A DNA stretch of 64,000 bases from JABDIP01 sp965237625 (GCA_965237625.1 CBDEGD010000025.1:93060-157059); one strand, 5' to 3'; counted from the stretch's first letter, positions 7,713-16,692 are shown. Numbers and translations: made by a program. Notes: generated from the sequence alone by a model not told the origin.

Positions 7713-9659
7713 TTAGCTGCCGATTTCTCCGCCATCGATCTTGGTCACCGCGACGAGACTTGGACGCGGCGGCATCCCGTCGACGAAGTCCGGCCAGCGC
7801 GTGGCTGGCTCGTCGAAGGATGAACGCTCACCGGGATGCTGCACGGCGCAGAAGAACGTCGTGTCGTCGGGGGTGAAGGCCGGACCGCAGAGTTCGGCCT
7901 GCGACGGCGTCCGCAGGAAGTGCTTGGTCAGCGCCTTGCCATCACCGGTCACATCGCATGCCCATACTCCGTCGGCGACGCCGGCCGAGCGATAGGCGCC
8001 ATCAGTGGCGATCCACAAGCGACCCTTGTTGTCGAACGCGCAATTGTCCGGATTGGCGAACCAGCCATTCGCCGAGATGTCCGCGTGATAGTCGGCCCCG
8101 TGCAGCGATTCCTCCGGATTGCCGGCCAGGATGAAGAACTCCCAGTCGAACTCGTCCGCCGTATGATCGCCGCCCGGCGGCATCAACTCGACAATGTGGC
8201 CGAACAGGTTGTTATGGCGCGGGTTGACCGCGTCGACCGCCTGCGGCTTGCGCTGGGAATTGTTGGTGAGCAGGACGAAGACGGTACCCGTCACAGGGTT
8301 GATGTCGACATCCTCAGGCCGGTCTAGCGGCGTCGCACCGACCAGGTCGCCTGCCTTGCGGGCCTCGATGACGACGTCGGCCTGGCTGTCGAAACCGTTC
8401 TCGGCCGTAAGCGGGCCCTCGCCGTGCTTGAGCGGATGCCAGATTACGCGGCCATCGTCAGTGAACTCGCCCACCGACAAATCGCCATCTTCAAGCAGGG
8501 TCATGTTGGCGGCGCGGTCGTCCGGATCGTACGTGCCGGCGGAGATGAACCGGTACACATACTCGAAGCGCTGGTCGTCGCCGGAATAGGCGACCGCCCG
8601 GCCATCCGCGTTGATGAACACGTTGGCGCCCTCGTGCTTGCAGCGTCCGAGCGCCGTGCGCTTCAGCAAGGGCGAGTTCGGATCGTAAGGATCGAATTCG
8701 ACGATCCAGCCGACATGGTTGGGCTCGTTCGGATCCTTGTCGAGCTGCCAGCGCTCGTGAAAGTGAGCCCAGGCATAGCGCGGATCGTCACCGCCGACGC
8801 CGCCGAAACGCGCATAGTTCTCCGCCTCGGACGTCGCTGCCGCGTCGCCCCTGAAGTAATTCTGGACGTTCTCCTCGCCGGTCACCACCGTGCCCCATGG
8901 CGTCACGCCACCGGCGCAGTTGCCGTAGGTGCCGAAGGTGGCGATGCCGTCCGGCGAGTTGGCGGTGATCATACGGGGGCTGCCGGCCGCGGGGCCGGTG
9001 ATCTGCCCTGGCGTGTCGGGCGTGATGCGGCGCGCGTGCCGGGACCCGTCGACAACGCGCCAGCTGCCGTTCTCACGGGCGACCTCGACGACGCTGAGGC
9101 CATGCGCCATGCGGCTGACGTTCGCCTGCTCCTCGGTCATCTCCATGCCCTTCGGAGAGCCCGGATGCATCATCGTGTCGGTGGTGTATTCGTGGTTGAT
9201 CGCCAGCAATCCGCTGTCCGACGACGTCGAGCCTTGGGGCAGCGGGTAATACCCGACGAAGTCGTTGTTGTAGCCGTACTGCATGGCCTGGGCGCCGGCC
9301 GTCTGCGCCATCGGATCGAAGTCCGGGGCATCCGCGCTGACCTTGTCGCCCCAGCGGATCAACACCTGGGATTCATAGTCCGGCGCGACATGGAAATCCT
9401 GATCAAGCCCGTGCTCGAGTTCGGTAAACGTCAATGTCGACACGCCTTCTGCCGCCTGGGCCTTGCTGACGCTGCCGACCGAGCCCGCCGCAACGGCCAG
9501 CGCCGTCGTCGCCATCACGCCCCCAAGCATCTCGCGACGGCTCATCCGAGCGGCGACGACGTCATAGAAGTCGCGGTTCTTGAGTGGATTCGACGGGATG
9601 TCGTCGTCGTCTTCAATCAGCCAGCCATGTTCGCTCATATTCCGGTTATCAGAACTCAT
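7713..9659 (-). CDS. PhoX family phosphatase (second copy), Tat-exported
   Basis: A 648-residue paralogue of the downstream gene. Tat signal: MSRREMLGGVMATTALAVAA, cleavage near SKAQA, after a polar leader of about 45 residues. Shared motifs are YGYNNDFVGYYPLPQG, LLAINHEYTTD, NCAGGVTPWGTVVTGEEN, CKHEGANVFI, YSGDDQRFEYVYRF and VFVLLTNNSQRK. I chose the ATG at 9659 because GGGAGGAAGC precedes it at ideal spacing; an upstream ATG at 9731 lacks one. The product is expected in the periplasm, where PhoX enzymes act as calcium/iron-dependent alkaline phosphatases. The substrate of either copy is not deducible. Confidence 0.93.
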   Translation of the reverse strand: MSSDNRNMSEHGWLIEDDDDIPSNPLKNRDFYDVVAARMSRREMLGGVMATTALAVAAGSVGSVSKAQAAEGVSTLTFTELEHGLDQDFHVAPDYESQVLIRWGDKVSADAPDFDPMAQTAGAQAMQYGYNNDFVGYYPLPQGSTSSDSGLLAINHEYTTDTMMHPGSPKGMEMTEEQANVSRMAHGLSVVEVARENGSWRVVDGSRHARRITPDTPGQITGPAAGSPRMITANSPDGIATFGTYGNCAGGVTPWGTVVTGEENVQNYFRGDAAATSEAENYARFGGVGGDDPRYAWAHFHERWQLDKDPNEPNHVGWIVEFDPYDPNSPLLKRTALGRCKHEGANVFINADGRAVAYSGDDQRFEYVYRFISAGTYDPDDRAANMTLLEDGDLSVGEFTDDGRVIWHPLKHGEGPLTAENGFDSQADVVIEARKAGDLVGATPLDRPEDVDINPVTGTVFVLLTNNSQRKPQAVDAVNPRHNNLFGHIVELMPPGGDHTADEFDWEFFILAGNPEESLHGADYHADISANGWFANPDNCAFDNKGRLWIATDGAYRSAGVADGVWACDVTGDGKALTKHFLRTPSQAELCGPAFTPDDTTFFCAVQHPGERSSFDEPATRWPDFVDGMPPRPSLVAVTKIDGGEIGS

Positions 9660-9734
9660 TGCTTCCTCCCACGGTACGTGTTCGTTGACCACGTGGCCGA
9701 TGGTCCGCCTGTCCAACGGATTTATCGGCACTCT

Positions 9735-9745
9735 GATTGTGACAG
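9735..9745 (-). promoter_or_regulatory. Pho-box half-site upstream of second phoX-like gene
   Basis: Minus-strand CTGTCACAATC lies 76 bp before the start at 9659. It differs by one base from the units before yqgE and the first phoX copy. PhoB control is inferred from the motif and from the nature of the genes. Confidence 0.35.
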
Positions 9746-9788
9746 CACCCCAGGGTGGGAGTCGATGATCTGGTTTAGGCGGTGCGCC

Positions 9789-10229
9789 CTACCGGAATTT
9801 CTTCACGCCCTGCCGCGCCAGCGCGTCGACACGTTCGTTCTCGGCATGGCCGGCATGGCCCTTGACCCAGCGCCAATTGACCTTATGCCGCTCAATCGCC
9901 TTCTCCAGCCGCTGCCAGAGATCGACGTTTTTCACCGGCTTGTTGTCGGCGGTGCGCCAATTCTTGGCCTTCCAGCCGGGCAGCCATTTGGTGATGCCGT
10001 TCTTCAGATAGGTGCTGTCGGTGGACAGCACGGCGGTGACCGACCGCTTCAGGGATTCCAACGCCATGATCGCCGCCATCATCTCCATGCGGTTGTTGGT
10101 GGTGTGGCGCTCGCCGCCGAACAGCTCCTTCTCGGTGCCGTTGAAGCGCAGCAGCGCGCCCCAGCCGCCGGGCCCTGGATTGCCGCTGCAGGCGCCGTCG
10201 GTGAAGATCTCGACCTTTTCCGCCGCCAT
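9789..10229 (-). CDS. rnhA: Ribonuclease HI
   Basis: A 146-residue enzyme that cuts the RNA strand of RNA-DNA hybrids. Visible: EIFTDGACSGNPGPGGWGA with the first catalytic Asp, NNRMEMMAAI with the Glu, LSTDSTYL with the second Asp, WVKGHAGHAENERVDALAR with the His and last Asp. The ATG overlaps the thrB stop as TGATG, so it is coupled to thrB. This is the standard alphaproteobacterial thrB-rnhA arrangement. Confidence 0.97.
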   Translation of the reverse strand: MAAEKVEIFTDGACSGNPGPGGWGALLRFNGTEKELFGGERHTTNNRMEMMAAIMALESLKRSVTAVLSTDSTYLKNGITKWLPGWKAKNWRTADNKPVKNVDLWQRLEKAIERHKVNWRWVKGHAGHAENERVDALARQGVKKFR

Positions 10230-11191
10230 CAGTCGAGCCCATAGGCGGCGGGGCCGCTCACCTGCTGGTGGAACCGTAGCTTGCGCAGATATTCCAGGGG
10301 GTCTTTCGGTTTCACCATGGCTCCTTCCGGATGGTTCAAGAGATCGAAAAGCCGGGTCAGCAGGAAGCGCAGCGCGCTGCCCCTTGCCAGCAGCGGCAGA
10401 GCCTCCAGCTCGGCGTCGGAGAATGGCCGGATCTTGCGGTAGTTCGACAGCATCAGCCGCGCCTTGGTGACGTTGAACGCGCCGTCCAGTTCGAAGCACC
10501 AGGCATTCAGGCAGATCGCCAGATCGTAAGCGAAGGCGTCGGTGCAGGCGAAATAGAAGTCGATCAGCCCGGTCAGCCGTTCGCCGGTGAAAAACACGTT
10601 GTCGGGAAACAGATCCGCATGGATCAGCCCGGTTGGCAGATTGCTCGGCCAATGGGATTCCAGATGATCGAGTTCGTCCGCAAGCGCCTTGGCGAGCCCT
10701 GGCTGAACCTCATGGGCGCGGTCGGCGCATTGCTCGAACAGAGGACGCCAGTCGCCAACCGAGAGATTGTTGCGGCGGGTCATCGGGAAGTCCTGCCCCG
10801 CCAGATGCATACGCGCCAGCGCGCCGCCCAATTCCGCACAATGCCGCGGCTGTGGCCGCTTCGGCCATAGGCCGGAGAGGAAGGTGACGATGATGGCCGG
10901 CCGCCCAGCCAACCGGCGCAGCGCATTGCCGTCTCGGCCATGAACCGGCACCGGGCAGTCCACCCCGCCAGCCGCCAGATGCTCCATCAGCGACTGGAAG
11001 AAGGGCAGGTCGCTCTCGTCGACACGCTTCTCATACAGGGTCAGGATGAACTGGCCCGTCTCGGTGACCAGCAGGTAGTTGGTGTTCTCCACGCCCTCGG
11101 CGATGCCCTTCAAAGAGAGCACGCCGCCCAGATCGTACTGGGCGAGGAATTCATCGACCTGTTCATCGGTGACTTCAGTGTACACGGCCAT
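10229..11191 (-). CDS. thrB: Homoserine kinase (ThrB, aminoglycoside-phosphotransferase fold)
   Basis: A 320-residue enzyme that phosphorylates L-homoserine on the route to threonine. This is the APH-fold type found in alphaproteobacteria, not the GHMP type of E. coli. Motifs: GIAEGVENTNYLL, the catalytic loop LIHADLFPDNVFF and the metal-binding LIDFYFACTDAFAYDLAI. I start at the ATG at 11191 (MAVYTEVTDEQV); the frame is open further upstream but would run into the radical SAM gene. Order: ispH, KamA-like, thrB, rnhA. Confidence 0.95.
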   Translation of the reverse strand: MAVYTEVTDEQVDEFLAQYDLGGVLSLKGIAEGVENTNYLLVTETGQFILTLYEKRVDESDLPFFQSLMEHLAAGGVDCPVPVHGRDGNALRRLAGRPAIIVTFLSGLWPKRPQPRHCAELGGALARMHLAGQDFPMTRRNNLSVGDWRPLFEQCADRAHEVQPGLAKALADELDHLESHWPSNLPTGLIHADLFPDNVFFTGERLTGLIDFYFACTDAFAYDLAICLNAWCFELDGAFNVTKARLMLSNYRKIRPFSDAELEALPLLARGSALRFLLTRLFDLLNHPEGAMVKPKDPLEYLRKLRFHQQVSGPAAYGLD

Positions 11192-11225
11192 GGCGGCGCG
11201 AAAGTGCGGACTTTTCCGCCGCCGG

Positions 11226-12254
11226 TCAATCCCGGCCGGATGCGCCGGGGATCGGGGGGTAGGTATGGCGCCGGCCCTCGACATCCTCGACCTGCCAGCC
11301 GGATTCGTCGCTGCCTTGCAGATGGCACGGGCCGACCGGCACTTTGCCATGGCCGCCGGGCACATCCAGCATGTAGCTGGGCAGGCACAGCCCCGATACC
11401 CGGCCTCTGAGCGACCGCATAAGCGCCTGGCCCTCGGCAAGGCTGGTACGGAAATGACCCGTGCCGGGCGCCAGGTCGGCATGATGAAGGTAGTACGGCT
11501 TGATTCGCGCCTTCACCAGCATCCGGAACAACGTCTCCAAAGTCTCCGGATCGTCGTTGACGCCTTTCAACAGGACTGTCTGGGATACCAGGGCGATGCC
11601 GGCCTCTGCCAGCCTACGCAGGGCGGATAGCGCCGTCTCGGTCAGTTCGCGGGGATGATTCGCATGCACGGAGATCCAGACGGCCTTGTCCCGGGTCGAC
11701 AGGGCGTCAACCATCGCCTTGGATATCCGGCCGGGGTCGGCCACCGGGACCCTTGTGTGCAGGCGGATGACGCCAAGATGGTCGATTTCGTCCAAGGCCG
11801 CGATCAGCGAGGTCATGCGCCGGGGCGACAGCAGCAGCGGGTCGCCACCGGTCAGGATCACTTCCCAGATATTTGGAGTGCGCCGCACATAGTCTAATGC
11901 CGCTTCAAGTTCTGTGGGTGAAAGCGCGTCGCCGCCGGGGCCGACCATCTCGCGGCGGAAGCAGAACCGGCAATAGACCGGGCAGGCGTGCAACACCTTC
12001 AGCAGCACCCGATCCGGGTAGCGGTGAACGACACCCTTCAGCGGGCTGTGCGCGTCGTCGCCAATCGGGTCGGCATTCTCCTCCGGCCTTGTTTCCAGCT
12101 CCTGGATCGAGGGACGGAACTGCCGGGCGATCGGATCCCTGGGATCTTGCGGATCGATCAGCGAATCCAGGAGCGGCGAGATCGCCACCGCATAGCGCTG
12201 CGCGACGTCCTCCAGTTTGGCGGCGTTGTCGTCGGCACCGCCGCTGTCAGGCAT
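11226..12254 (-). CDS. KamA/EpmB-family radical SAM aminomutase
   Basis: A 342-residue radical SAM protein of the lysine 2,3-aminomutase family. The cluster motif is ACPVYCRFCFRRE (C-x3-C-x2-C), followed by EVILTGGDPLLLSPRR, RLHTRVPV, SVHANHPRELT and YYLHHADLAPGTGHFR. Family members are either catabolic lysine aminomutases or EpmB, which acts on the lysine of elongation factor P. At this length without a long C-terminal extension EpmB is possible, but no efp or epmA gene is in the window. The start overlaps the ispH stop by 8 bp and thrB follows after 34 bp, so it is embedded in the ispH-thrB-rnhA cluster. Confidence 0.88.
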   Translation of the reverse strand: MPDSGGADDNAAKLEDVAQRYAVAISPLLDSLIDPQDPRDPIARQFRPSIQELETRPEENADPIGDDAHSPLKGVVHRYPDRVLLKVLHACPVYCRFCFRREMVGPGGDALSPTELEAALDYVRRTPNIWEVILTGGDPLLLSPRRMTSLIAALDEIDHLGVIRLHTRVPVADPGRISKAMVDALSTRDKAVWISVHANHPRELTETALSALRRLAEAGIALVSQTVLLKGVNDDPETLETLFRMLVKARIKPYYLHHADLAPGTGHFRTSLAEGQALMRSLRGRVSGLCLPSYMLDVPGGHGKVPVGPCHLQGSDESGWQVEDVEGRRHTYPPIPGASGRD

Positions 12255-13263
12255 TCGCCAAACTGCGTGGCAGCTTGAAGGTGACGTTTTCGTTGACGCC
12301 GGAAACTTCTTCGATCTTCACGTCATAGCGCGCGCGAACCGCCTCGATGACCTCATTGACCAGTGTCTCGGGGGCCGAAGCGCCCGCAGTGATGCCCAGG
12401 CACTTTGCGTCGCCGACCCAGTCCCAGTCGATATTCGCTGCGCGTTGGACCAGGCGGGCCCGGGCGCATCCGCTGCGCTCGGCGACCTCGACCAACCTCA
12501 ACGAATTCGACGAGTTCGGCGCGCCTACCACCAGCATTGCGTCGCATCGCTCGGCGATCGCCTTCACCGCCTCCTGACGGTTGGTGGTCGCATAGCAGAT
12601 GTCTTCCTTCTTCGGCCCGTCGATCAGCGGAAAGCGCTGGCACAGCGCCTCCACGATCTCTGCTGTATCGTCCACCGATAGCGTGGTCTGGGTGACATAG
12701 GCGATTTCGGCGGAATCCAAGACTTCGACCATCCTGGCATCCTCAACGGACTGCACCAGCAGGACCGCCCCATCTGGAAGCTGACCGATGGTGCCGACAA
12801 CTTCCGGATGGCCGGCGTGACCGACCAGAATGATCTGCTTGCCATTCTTGTGGTGGCGCTCGGCCTCACGATGCACCTTGCTGACCAGCGGGCAGGTGGC
12901 ATCGACATAGAACAGCTTGCGGCTTTCGGCTTCCGCCGGTACGGATTTCGGCACGCCATGGGCGGAGAACACCACCGGAAAACCGTCCGGCACATCGTCC
13001 AAATCTTCGACGAATATCGCCCCGCGCGCCTCGAGGCCTTCGACCACGAACCTGTTGTGCACGATCTCATGGCGTACATAGACAGGCCGGCCGAACTTCT
13101 CCAGCGCACGCTCGACGATTTGGATTGCCCGTTCGACACCGGCGCAGAAGCCGCGCGGGTTGGCCAGCATGATATTGAGGCCCGGCCGCGTCTCGGTGGC
13201 TGGCGCCATTTGCGACGGTGCCGGTTTCGCGCCGTCGCCCGGCCTTGTGCCCGCAGAGTCCAT
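12247..13263 (-). CDS. ispH: 4-hydroxy-3-methylbut-2-enyl diphosphate reductase
   Basis: A 338-residue iron-sulfur enzyme of the last step of the MEP isoprenoid pathway, making IPP and DMAPP from HMBPP. The three cluster cysteines are visible in NPRGFCAGV, DATCPLV and EDICYATTNRQ, with the substrate-binding HGV of VFSAHGVPK and the SxN of APNSSNS. The N-terminus has about 27 extra polar residues before MLANPRG; a later ATG may be the true start. It is first in the ispH / KamA-like / thrB / rnhA run. IspE of the same pathway is encoded at 50.1 kb. Confidence 0.97.
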   Translation of the reverse strand: MDSAGTRPGDGAKPAPSQMAPATETRPGLNIMLANPRGFCAGVERAIQIVERALEKFGRPVYVRHEIVHNRFVVEGLEARGAIFVEDLDDVPDGFPVVFSAHGVPKSVPAEAESRKLFYVDATCPLVSKVHREAERHHKNGKQIILVGHAGHPEVVGTIGQLPDGAVLLVQSVEDARMVEVLDSAEIAYVTQTTLSVDDTAEIVEALCQRFPLIDGPKKEDICYATTNRQEAVKAIAERCDAMLVVGAPNSSNSLRLVEVAERSGCARARLVQRAANIDWDWVGDAKCLGITAGASAPETLVNEVIEAVRARYDVKIEEVSGVNENVTFKLPRSLANA

Positions 13264-13338
13264 TGCCTAAAGTCCCGCTGCTTTCAATTTCCAAATGAAG
13301 GGCGACAGCCCGTCAATGACATTCCTCGCGACCAGACA

Positions 13339-13854
13339 ATGACCCGCCGCGCCAATTCTAATATAGGCACCGCCGGTAAAAATACAGGCGCAGTTATCGC
13401 GGCGATGCTGGTCGGCCTCCTGTCCGCATGCGCGAATGGGCCCGATCCGGACGCGGCGCTGGCGGAGCAGTTCCGACCCGGGCCCGGAAGGGATCTGACC
13501 GATATGGCCAGCCGCGCGCAGATCATCGAGATCTTCGGCGGCTGCGCTTATGACGGGGATGGCGTGACCGTGACTGTCAGCATGCCCATCGTCGTGGAGC
13601 GGGGGCCGGCACTGTCGGGGAACGAGGTTCAATATGCCTATTTTGTCGCGGTGACCGATCTGGACTGGAATGTCATCGCAAAACGCACCTTCCCGATTCA
13701 ATTCCGCTTTGATTCAGGGAGTGGTTTCGCAGCGGCGTTGGAGGAGCTTGAGCAATCGATCCCGTTGCAGAGTCAGCGGCAGGCCGCCAATTACCAGATC
13801 CTGATCGGTTTCGACCTTGATCGCGAGCAGCTCAGCCGCAACCTTTCCAACTAA
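13339..13854 (+). CDS. Small outer-envelope lipoprotein, function unknown
   Basis: A 171-residue protein with a signal peptide and lipobox (AAMLVGLLSAC, cysteine about residue 31), so probably membrane-anchored in the periplasm. The mature part contains EIFGGCAYDGDGVTVTVSMPIVVERGP and ends with a stretch on Gln-Arg-Gln (SQRQAANYQILIGFDLDREQLSRN). I do not recognise the family; the pattern resembles conserved hypothetical lipoproteins of Rhodospirillales. It is transcribed away from ispH (75 bp apart) and convergent with the MFS gene. Confidence 0.75.
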   Translation: MTRRANSNIGTAGKNTGAVIAAMLVGLLSACANGPDPDAALAEQFRPGPGRDLTDMASRAQIIEIFGGCAYDGDGVTVTVSMPIVVERGPALSGNEVQYAYFVAVTDLDWNVIAKRTFPIQFRFDSGSGFAAALEELEQSIPLQSQRQAANYQILIGFDLDREQLSRNLSN

Positions 13855-13892
13855 ACCTGGATCGCCTCGGTATTCGGCTGGGCAAATGCGGA

Positions 13893-15104
13893 TCAGCTTC
13901 CGCCGGTCATGCGCGGATGCCGAAACACGTGCAACGCGAAGGCGGCGGAAGCCACCGCGAGCACCACGGCGACCGTGGCGTAGGCCGCCGCCAGGCCGAA
14001 CGGCGCGGCGATCGGCGCGACCGCCAGCGGCGACAGGAACTGACCAAGGAAGATGCTGGCGGATAACCCGCCGACGGCCCGGCCGCGCAGCTGGGCTGGT
14101 GCGCGGGCCATCAGCCAGACCGACAGGTTCGGCATTACCGATCCCATGCCGATCCCGGTGATGACCATGGCAACCAGGACGATGCCGTAGGAATCGGCCA
14201 AGGCGACAATCGCGTAACCGATTGCTATGAAGCCGAATCCCAGGGAAACAATGGCGCGATGGCTGAAGCGGGCCCGCAGCCGGCCATAGGACATCGAAAC
14301 GAAGGCCGCAACCAAAGCGCCGGAAGCGATCGCCAGCCCGGCCAGGCTCGGTTCCGCCACGCCCATCGCCTTCAGATAGAAGGGGAGCTGGACCGGGAGC
14401 ATGTAGAAGGCGATGAAGGTAGTCATCGCCACCCCATAAATGACCGCGATTAGACGCCATTCGGATGGGGCGGCCGAGGCCTGGGCGATCTGTGCTGCCG
14501 TGGGCGCCGGGCGGTCCGGCTCATAGAGCGTCGCCATCATGAAAGGGATGAGCACGATGGCGGTGAAATAGATGTAGAACGGCGCCCGCCAACCGAGCTC
14601 GGCCAGCAGGCCGCCGGCCGATAGAAAGACGACGCCGCCAAAAGCCATGAATGCCGACTGCATCCCCATGAAGCGGGATCGCGGCGGGCCGGACAGGTAG
14701 TCGCCCACCAAGGTCGTCGCAGAGGTCATGACACCGGCGACGGCAACGCCAAGCAGTGCGCGTCCGATCAAAATTCCGTGCAGCGAGTCGAGAACCGCAC
14801 CGGAAGTGCCGGCCAGTACATAAGCGATCGCCGCCCAAATCAGCAGCCGCTTGCGGCCGTATCGGTCGATGAACAGCCCGGTCAGAGGCGCGCAAATGGC
14901 AATCGACAGGGCGGGCACGGTCAGCACCAACCGGGTCAGCAATTCGGCATTCGGAGTGCCGGCGAAGTGTTCCGCGATGGCCGGCAGGGAAGGTGCGATC
15001 GTCGCACCGGACATCACCGTCAAGGCGCTGGCGGCAAGAAGCGTCAGCTTGCGCCACCATGGCTGGTCCTGCTCGTCGGCGGTCGGCAATGCGGATTGCG
15101 CCAT
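13893..15104 (-). CDS. MFS transporter, multidrug-efflux type
   Basis: A 403-residue inner-membrane protein with twelve predicted helices. Motif A is FIDRYGRKRLL between helices 2 and 3, and helix 5 has a motif-C-like LLGVAVAGVMTSATTLVGDYL. A short soluble N-terminus and a central loop (DRPAPTAAQIAQASAAPSEW) separate the two halves. The family exports diverse small molecules by proton antiport; the substrate is unknown. It stands alone, divergent from the gcv operon. Confidence 0.88.
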   Translation of the reverse strand: MAQSALPTADEQDQPWWRKLTLLAASALTVMSGATIAPSLPAIAEHFAGTPNAELLTRLVLTVPALSIAICAPLTGLFIDRYGRKRLLIWAAIAYVLAGTSGAVLDSLHGILIGRALLGVAVAGVMTSATTLVGDYLSGPPRSRFMGMQSAFMAFGGVVFLSAGGLLAELGWRAPFYIYFTAIVLIPFMMATLYEPDRPAPTAAQIAQASAAPSEWRLIAVIYGVAMTTFIAFYMLPVQLPFYLKAMGVAEPSLAGLAIASGALVAAFVSMSYGRLRARFSHRAIVSLGFGFIAIGYAIVALADSYGIVLVAMVITGIGMGSVMPNLSVWLMARAPAQLRGRAVGGLSASIFLGQFLSPLAVAPIAAPFGLAAAYATVAVVLAVASAAFALHVFRHPRMTGGS

Positions 15105-15230
15105 GGTCGGCGTCGATCTCTGGTGATGTCGGGGACGTCCAAAGCGCCATTCGGTGATCGACGCGCCCGCACCCTATCAGCCCGAAGGGGCCGGACTCGA
15201 GCCTGTTCCACGTCGCCGAACTGGCTTCAA

Positions 15231-15258
15231 TTGACTTTTACCCGGTGGGCGGTACTTT
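15231..15258 (+). promoter_or_regulatory. Probable sigma-70 promoter of the gcv operon
   Basis: TTGACT, a 16-bp spacer and TACTTT are followed by a predicted start of transcription near 15265, about 35 bp before the glycine riboswitch. It agrees well with the -35/-10 consensus and has the right position and orientation. Confidence 0.55.
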
Positions 15259-15299
15259 GAACGTGCTGGCTTATGTCAGGCATCACTGCCGATGAGCTT

Positions 15300-15511
15300 T
15301 GCGGGAGAGTTCGGCCGGGTTGTCCTTCGGGGCGGCATTGGGCCGGCGCCGAAGGAGCAACCGCCCCGGAAACTCTCAGGCAAACGGACCGCAAGGCGAG
15401 GCACTCTGGAAAGCAGGCGGCTGAAAGGCCGTCTCACCGAAGGGGTAAACCGGGTGCGCCACGGTCCATGACCATCGCCCGGCCAATCTCTCAGGTCCCA
15501 GACAGAGGGGG
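15300..15511 (+). ncRNA. Tandem glycine riboswitch upstream of gcvT
   Basis: Two consecutive glycine aptamers. Aptamer 1 has GGGAGAGTTC, GCCGAAGGAGCAACC and AACTCTCAGGCAAACGGACC. Aptamer 2 begins at GGCACTCTGGAAAGC and has CACCGAAGGGGTAAACC and AATCTCTCAGGTCCCAGACA with AGAGGGG. These are the conserved cores of the gcvT riboswitch class, and the short linker is typical of the cooperative tandem form. Glycine binding normally turns on the cleavage-system genes downstream, as found here: the gcvT start is 50 bp further on. The region 15105-15230 holds no gene. Confidence 0.95.
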
Positions 15512-15561
15512 CTGTTCGCACGTGAAACCGTGCGTCGCCAATTCTGTCTAGGGACCTTGAT

Positions 15562-16692
15562 GTGACCTCATCCACCGAATCGCTCCATAAGACCTCACTG
15601 CATGGGCTGCATGTGGCACTGGGCGCCCGCATGGTGCCGTTCGCCGGCTACGACATGCCGGTGCAATACGCCGACGGCGTCCTGAAGGAACATCTGCACA
15701 CCCGCGCGGCCGCCGGACTGTTCGACGTGTCCCATATGGGGCAGGCGGTGCTGCGCGCGGACGGCGATGTGGCCGGCGCGCTGGAAACGCTGGTGCCGGC
15801 TGACATCAAGGGGCTGGCGCCGGGGCAGATGCGTCTGACGCTGCTGCTCAACGACCAGGGCGGCATCCTCGACGATCTGATGGTCACCCGACCCGCCGAC
15901 CCGGACCGCCAAAACGAGCTGTTCATCGTCGTCAACGCGGCCTGCAAGGATCAGGATTTCGCACTGATCGAGCGGACCTTGTCCGGCGTCGCCACGCTGA
16001 CGCGGTTGGAGAACCAGTCGTTGATCGCACTACAGGGCCCGAAGGCGTCGGCGGTGCTGGCGCGAAAGGCCCCGTCCGTCGCCACGATGCCCTTCATGAC
16101 GGCGGCGGCAGTGTCCATCGATGGCGTCCAGATGATGGTCAGCCGAAGCGGCTATACCGGCGAGGATGGCTACGAGATTTCGCTACCCGATGACAGCGCG
16201 GAAGCGTTTGCCAAATGGCTGCTCGACCAGCCGGAAGTCGCACCCATCGGGCTCGGCGCGCGGGATTCCCTGCGTCTTGAGGCCGGGCTGTGCCTGTACG
16301 GCCATGACATCGACGAGACCACCACGCCGATCGAGGGAACCCTCGCCTGGACCATCGGCAAGCGCCGGCGGGAGGAGGGTGGCTTCCCCGGTGCGGCGAT
16401 CATCCAGCGACAATTGGCCGAGCGCGTGACGCGAAAACGGGTCGGGATCCTGCCGGAAGGCCGGGCGCCGGCCCGCGAAGGCACCGTCATCGCCGATGCC
16501 GGCGGCACCGAAATCGGCCGAGTGACCAGCGGCGGCTTCGGCCCCAGCCTCGGCGGGCCGGTCGCCATGGGCTATGTGGCCATCGACCATGCAAAGGTCG
16601 AAACCCCGGTCAGCTTGATCGTCCGGGGCAAAGCGATGCCGGCGAAGGTCGCAAAAATGCCTTTCGTGCCGCCGGGCTATTACCGCGGCTGA
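15562..16692 (+). CDS. gcvT: Aminomethyltransferase, glycine cleavage T protein
   Basis: A 376-residue enzyme that transfers the methylene unit from the aminomethyl-lipoyl H protein to tetrahydrofolate and releases ammonia. Motifs: VPFAGYDMPVQYADGVLKEH, LFDVSHMGQ, SRSGYTGEDGYEISLP and LRLEAGLCLYGHDIDE. The start is a GTG at 15562 with AGGGACC before it; the ATG at 15560 is immediately followed by a stop. First gene of gcvT-H-PA-PB under the glycine riboswitch. Confidence 0.97.
   Translation: MTSSTESLHKTSLHGLHVALGARMVPFAGYDMPVQYADGVLKEHLHTRAAAGLFDVSHMGQAVLRADGDVAGALETLVPADIKGLAPGQMRLTLLLNDQGGILDDLMVTRPADPDRQNELFIVVNAACKDQDFALIERTLSGVATLTRLENQSLIALQGPKASAVLARKAPSVATMPFMTAAAVSIDGVQMMVSRSGYTGEDGYEISLPDDSAEAFAKWLLDQPEVAPIGLGARDSLRLEAGLCLYGHDIDETTTPIEGTLAWTIGKRRREEGGFPGAAIIQRQLAERVTRKRVGILPEGRAPAREGTVIADAGGTEIGRVTSGGFGPSLGGPVAMGYVAIDHAKVETPVSLIVRGKAMPAKVAKMPFVPPGYYRG

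Noticed and set aside
8424..10244. 606-codon open frame antisense to the second phoX and rnhA
   Set aside because: It crosses two clearly identified minus-strand genes and shows no domain of its own.
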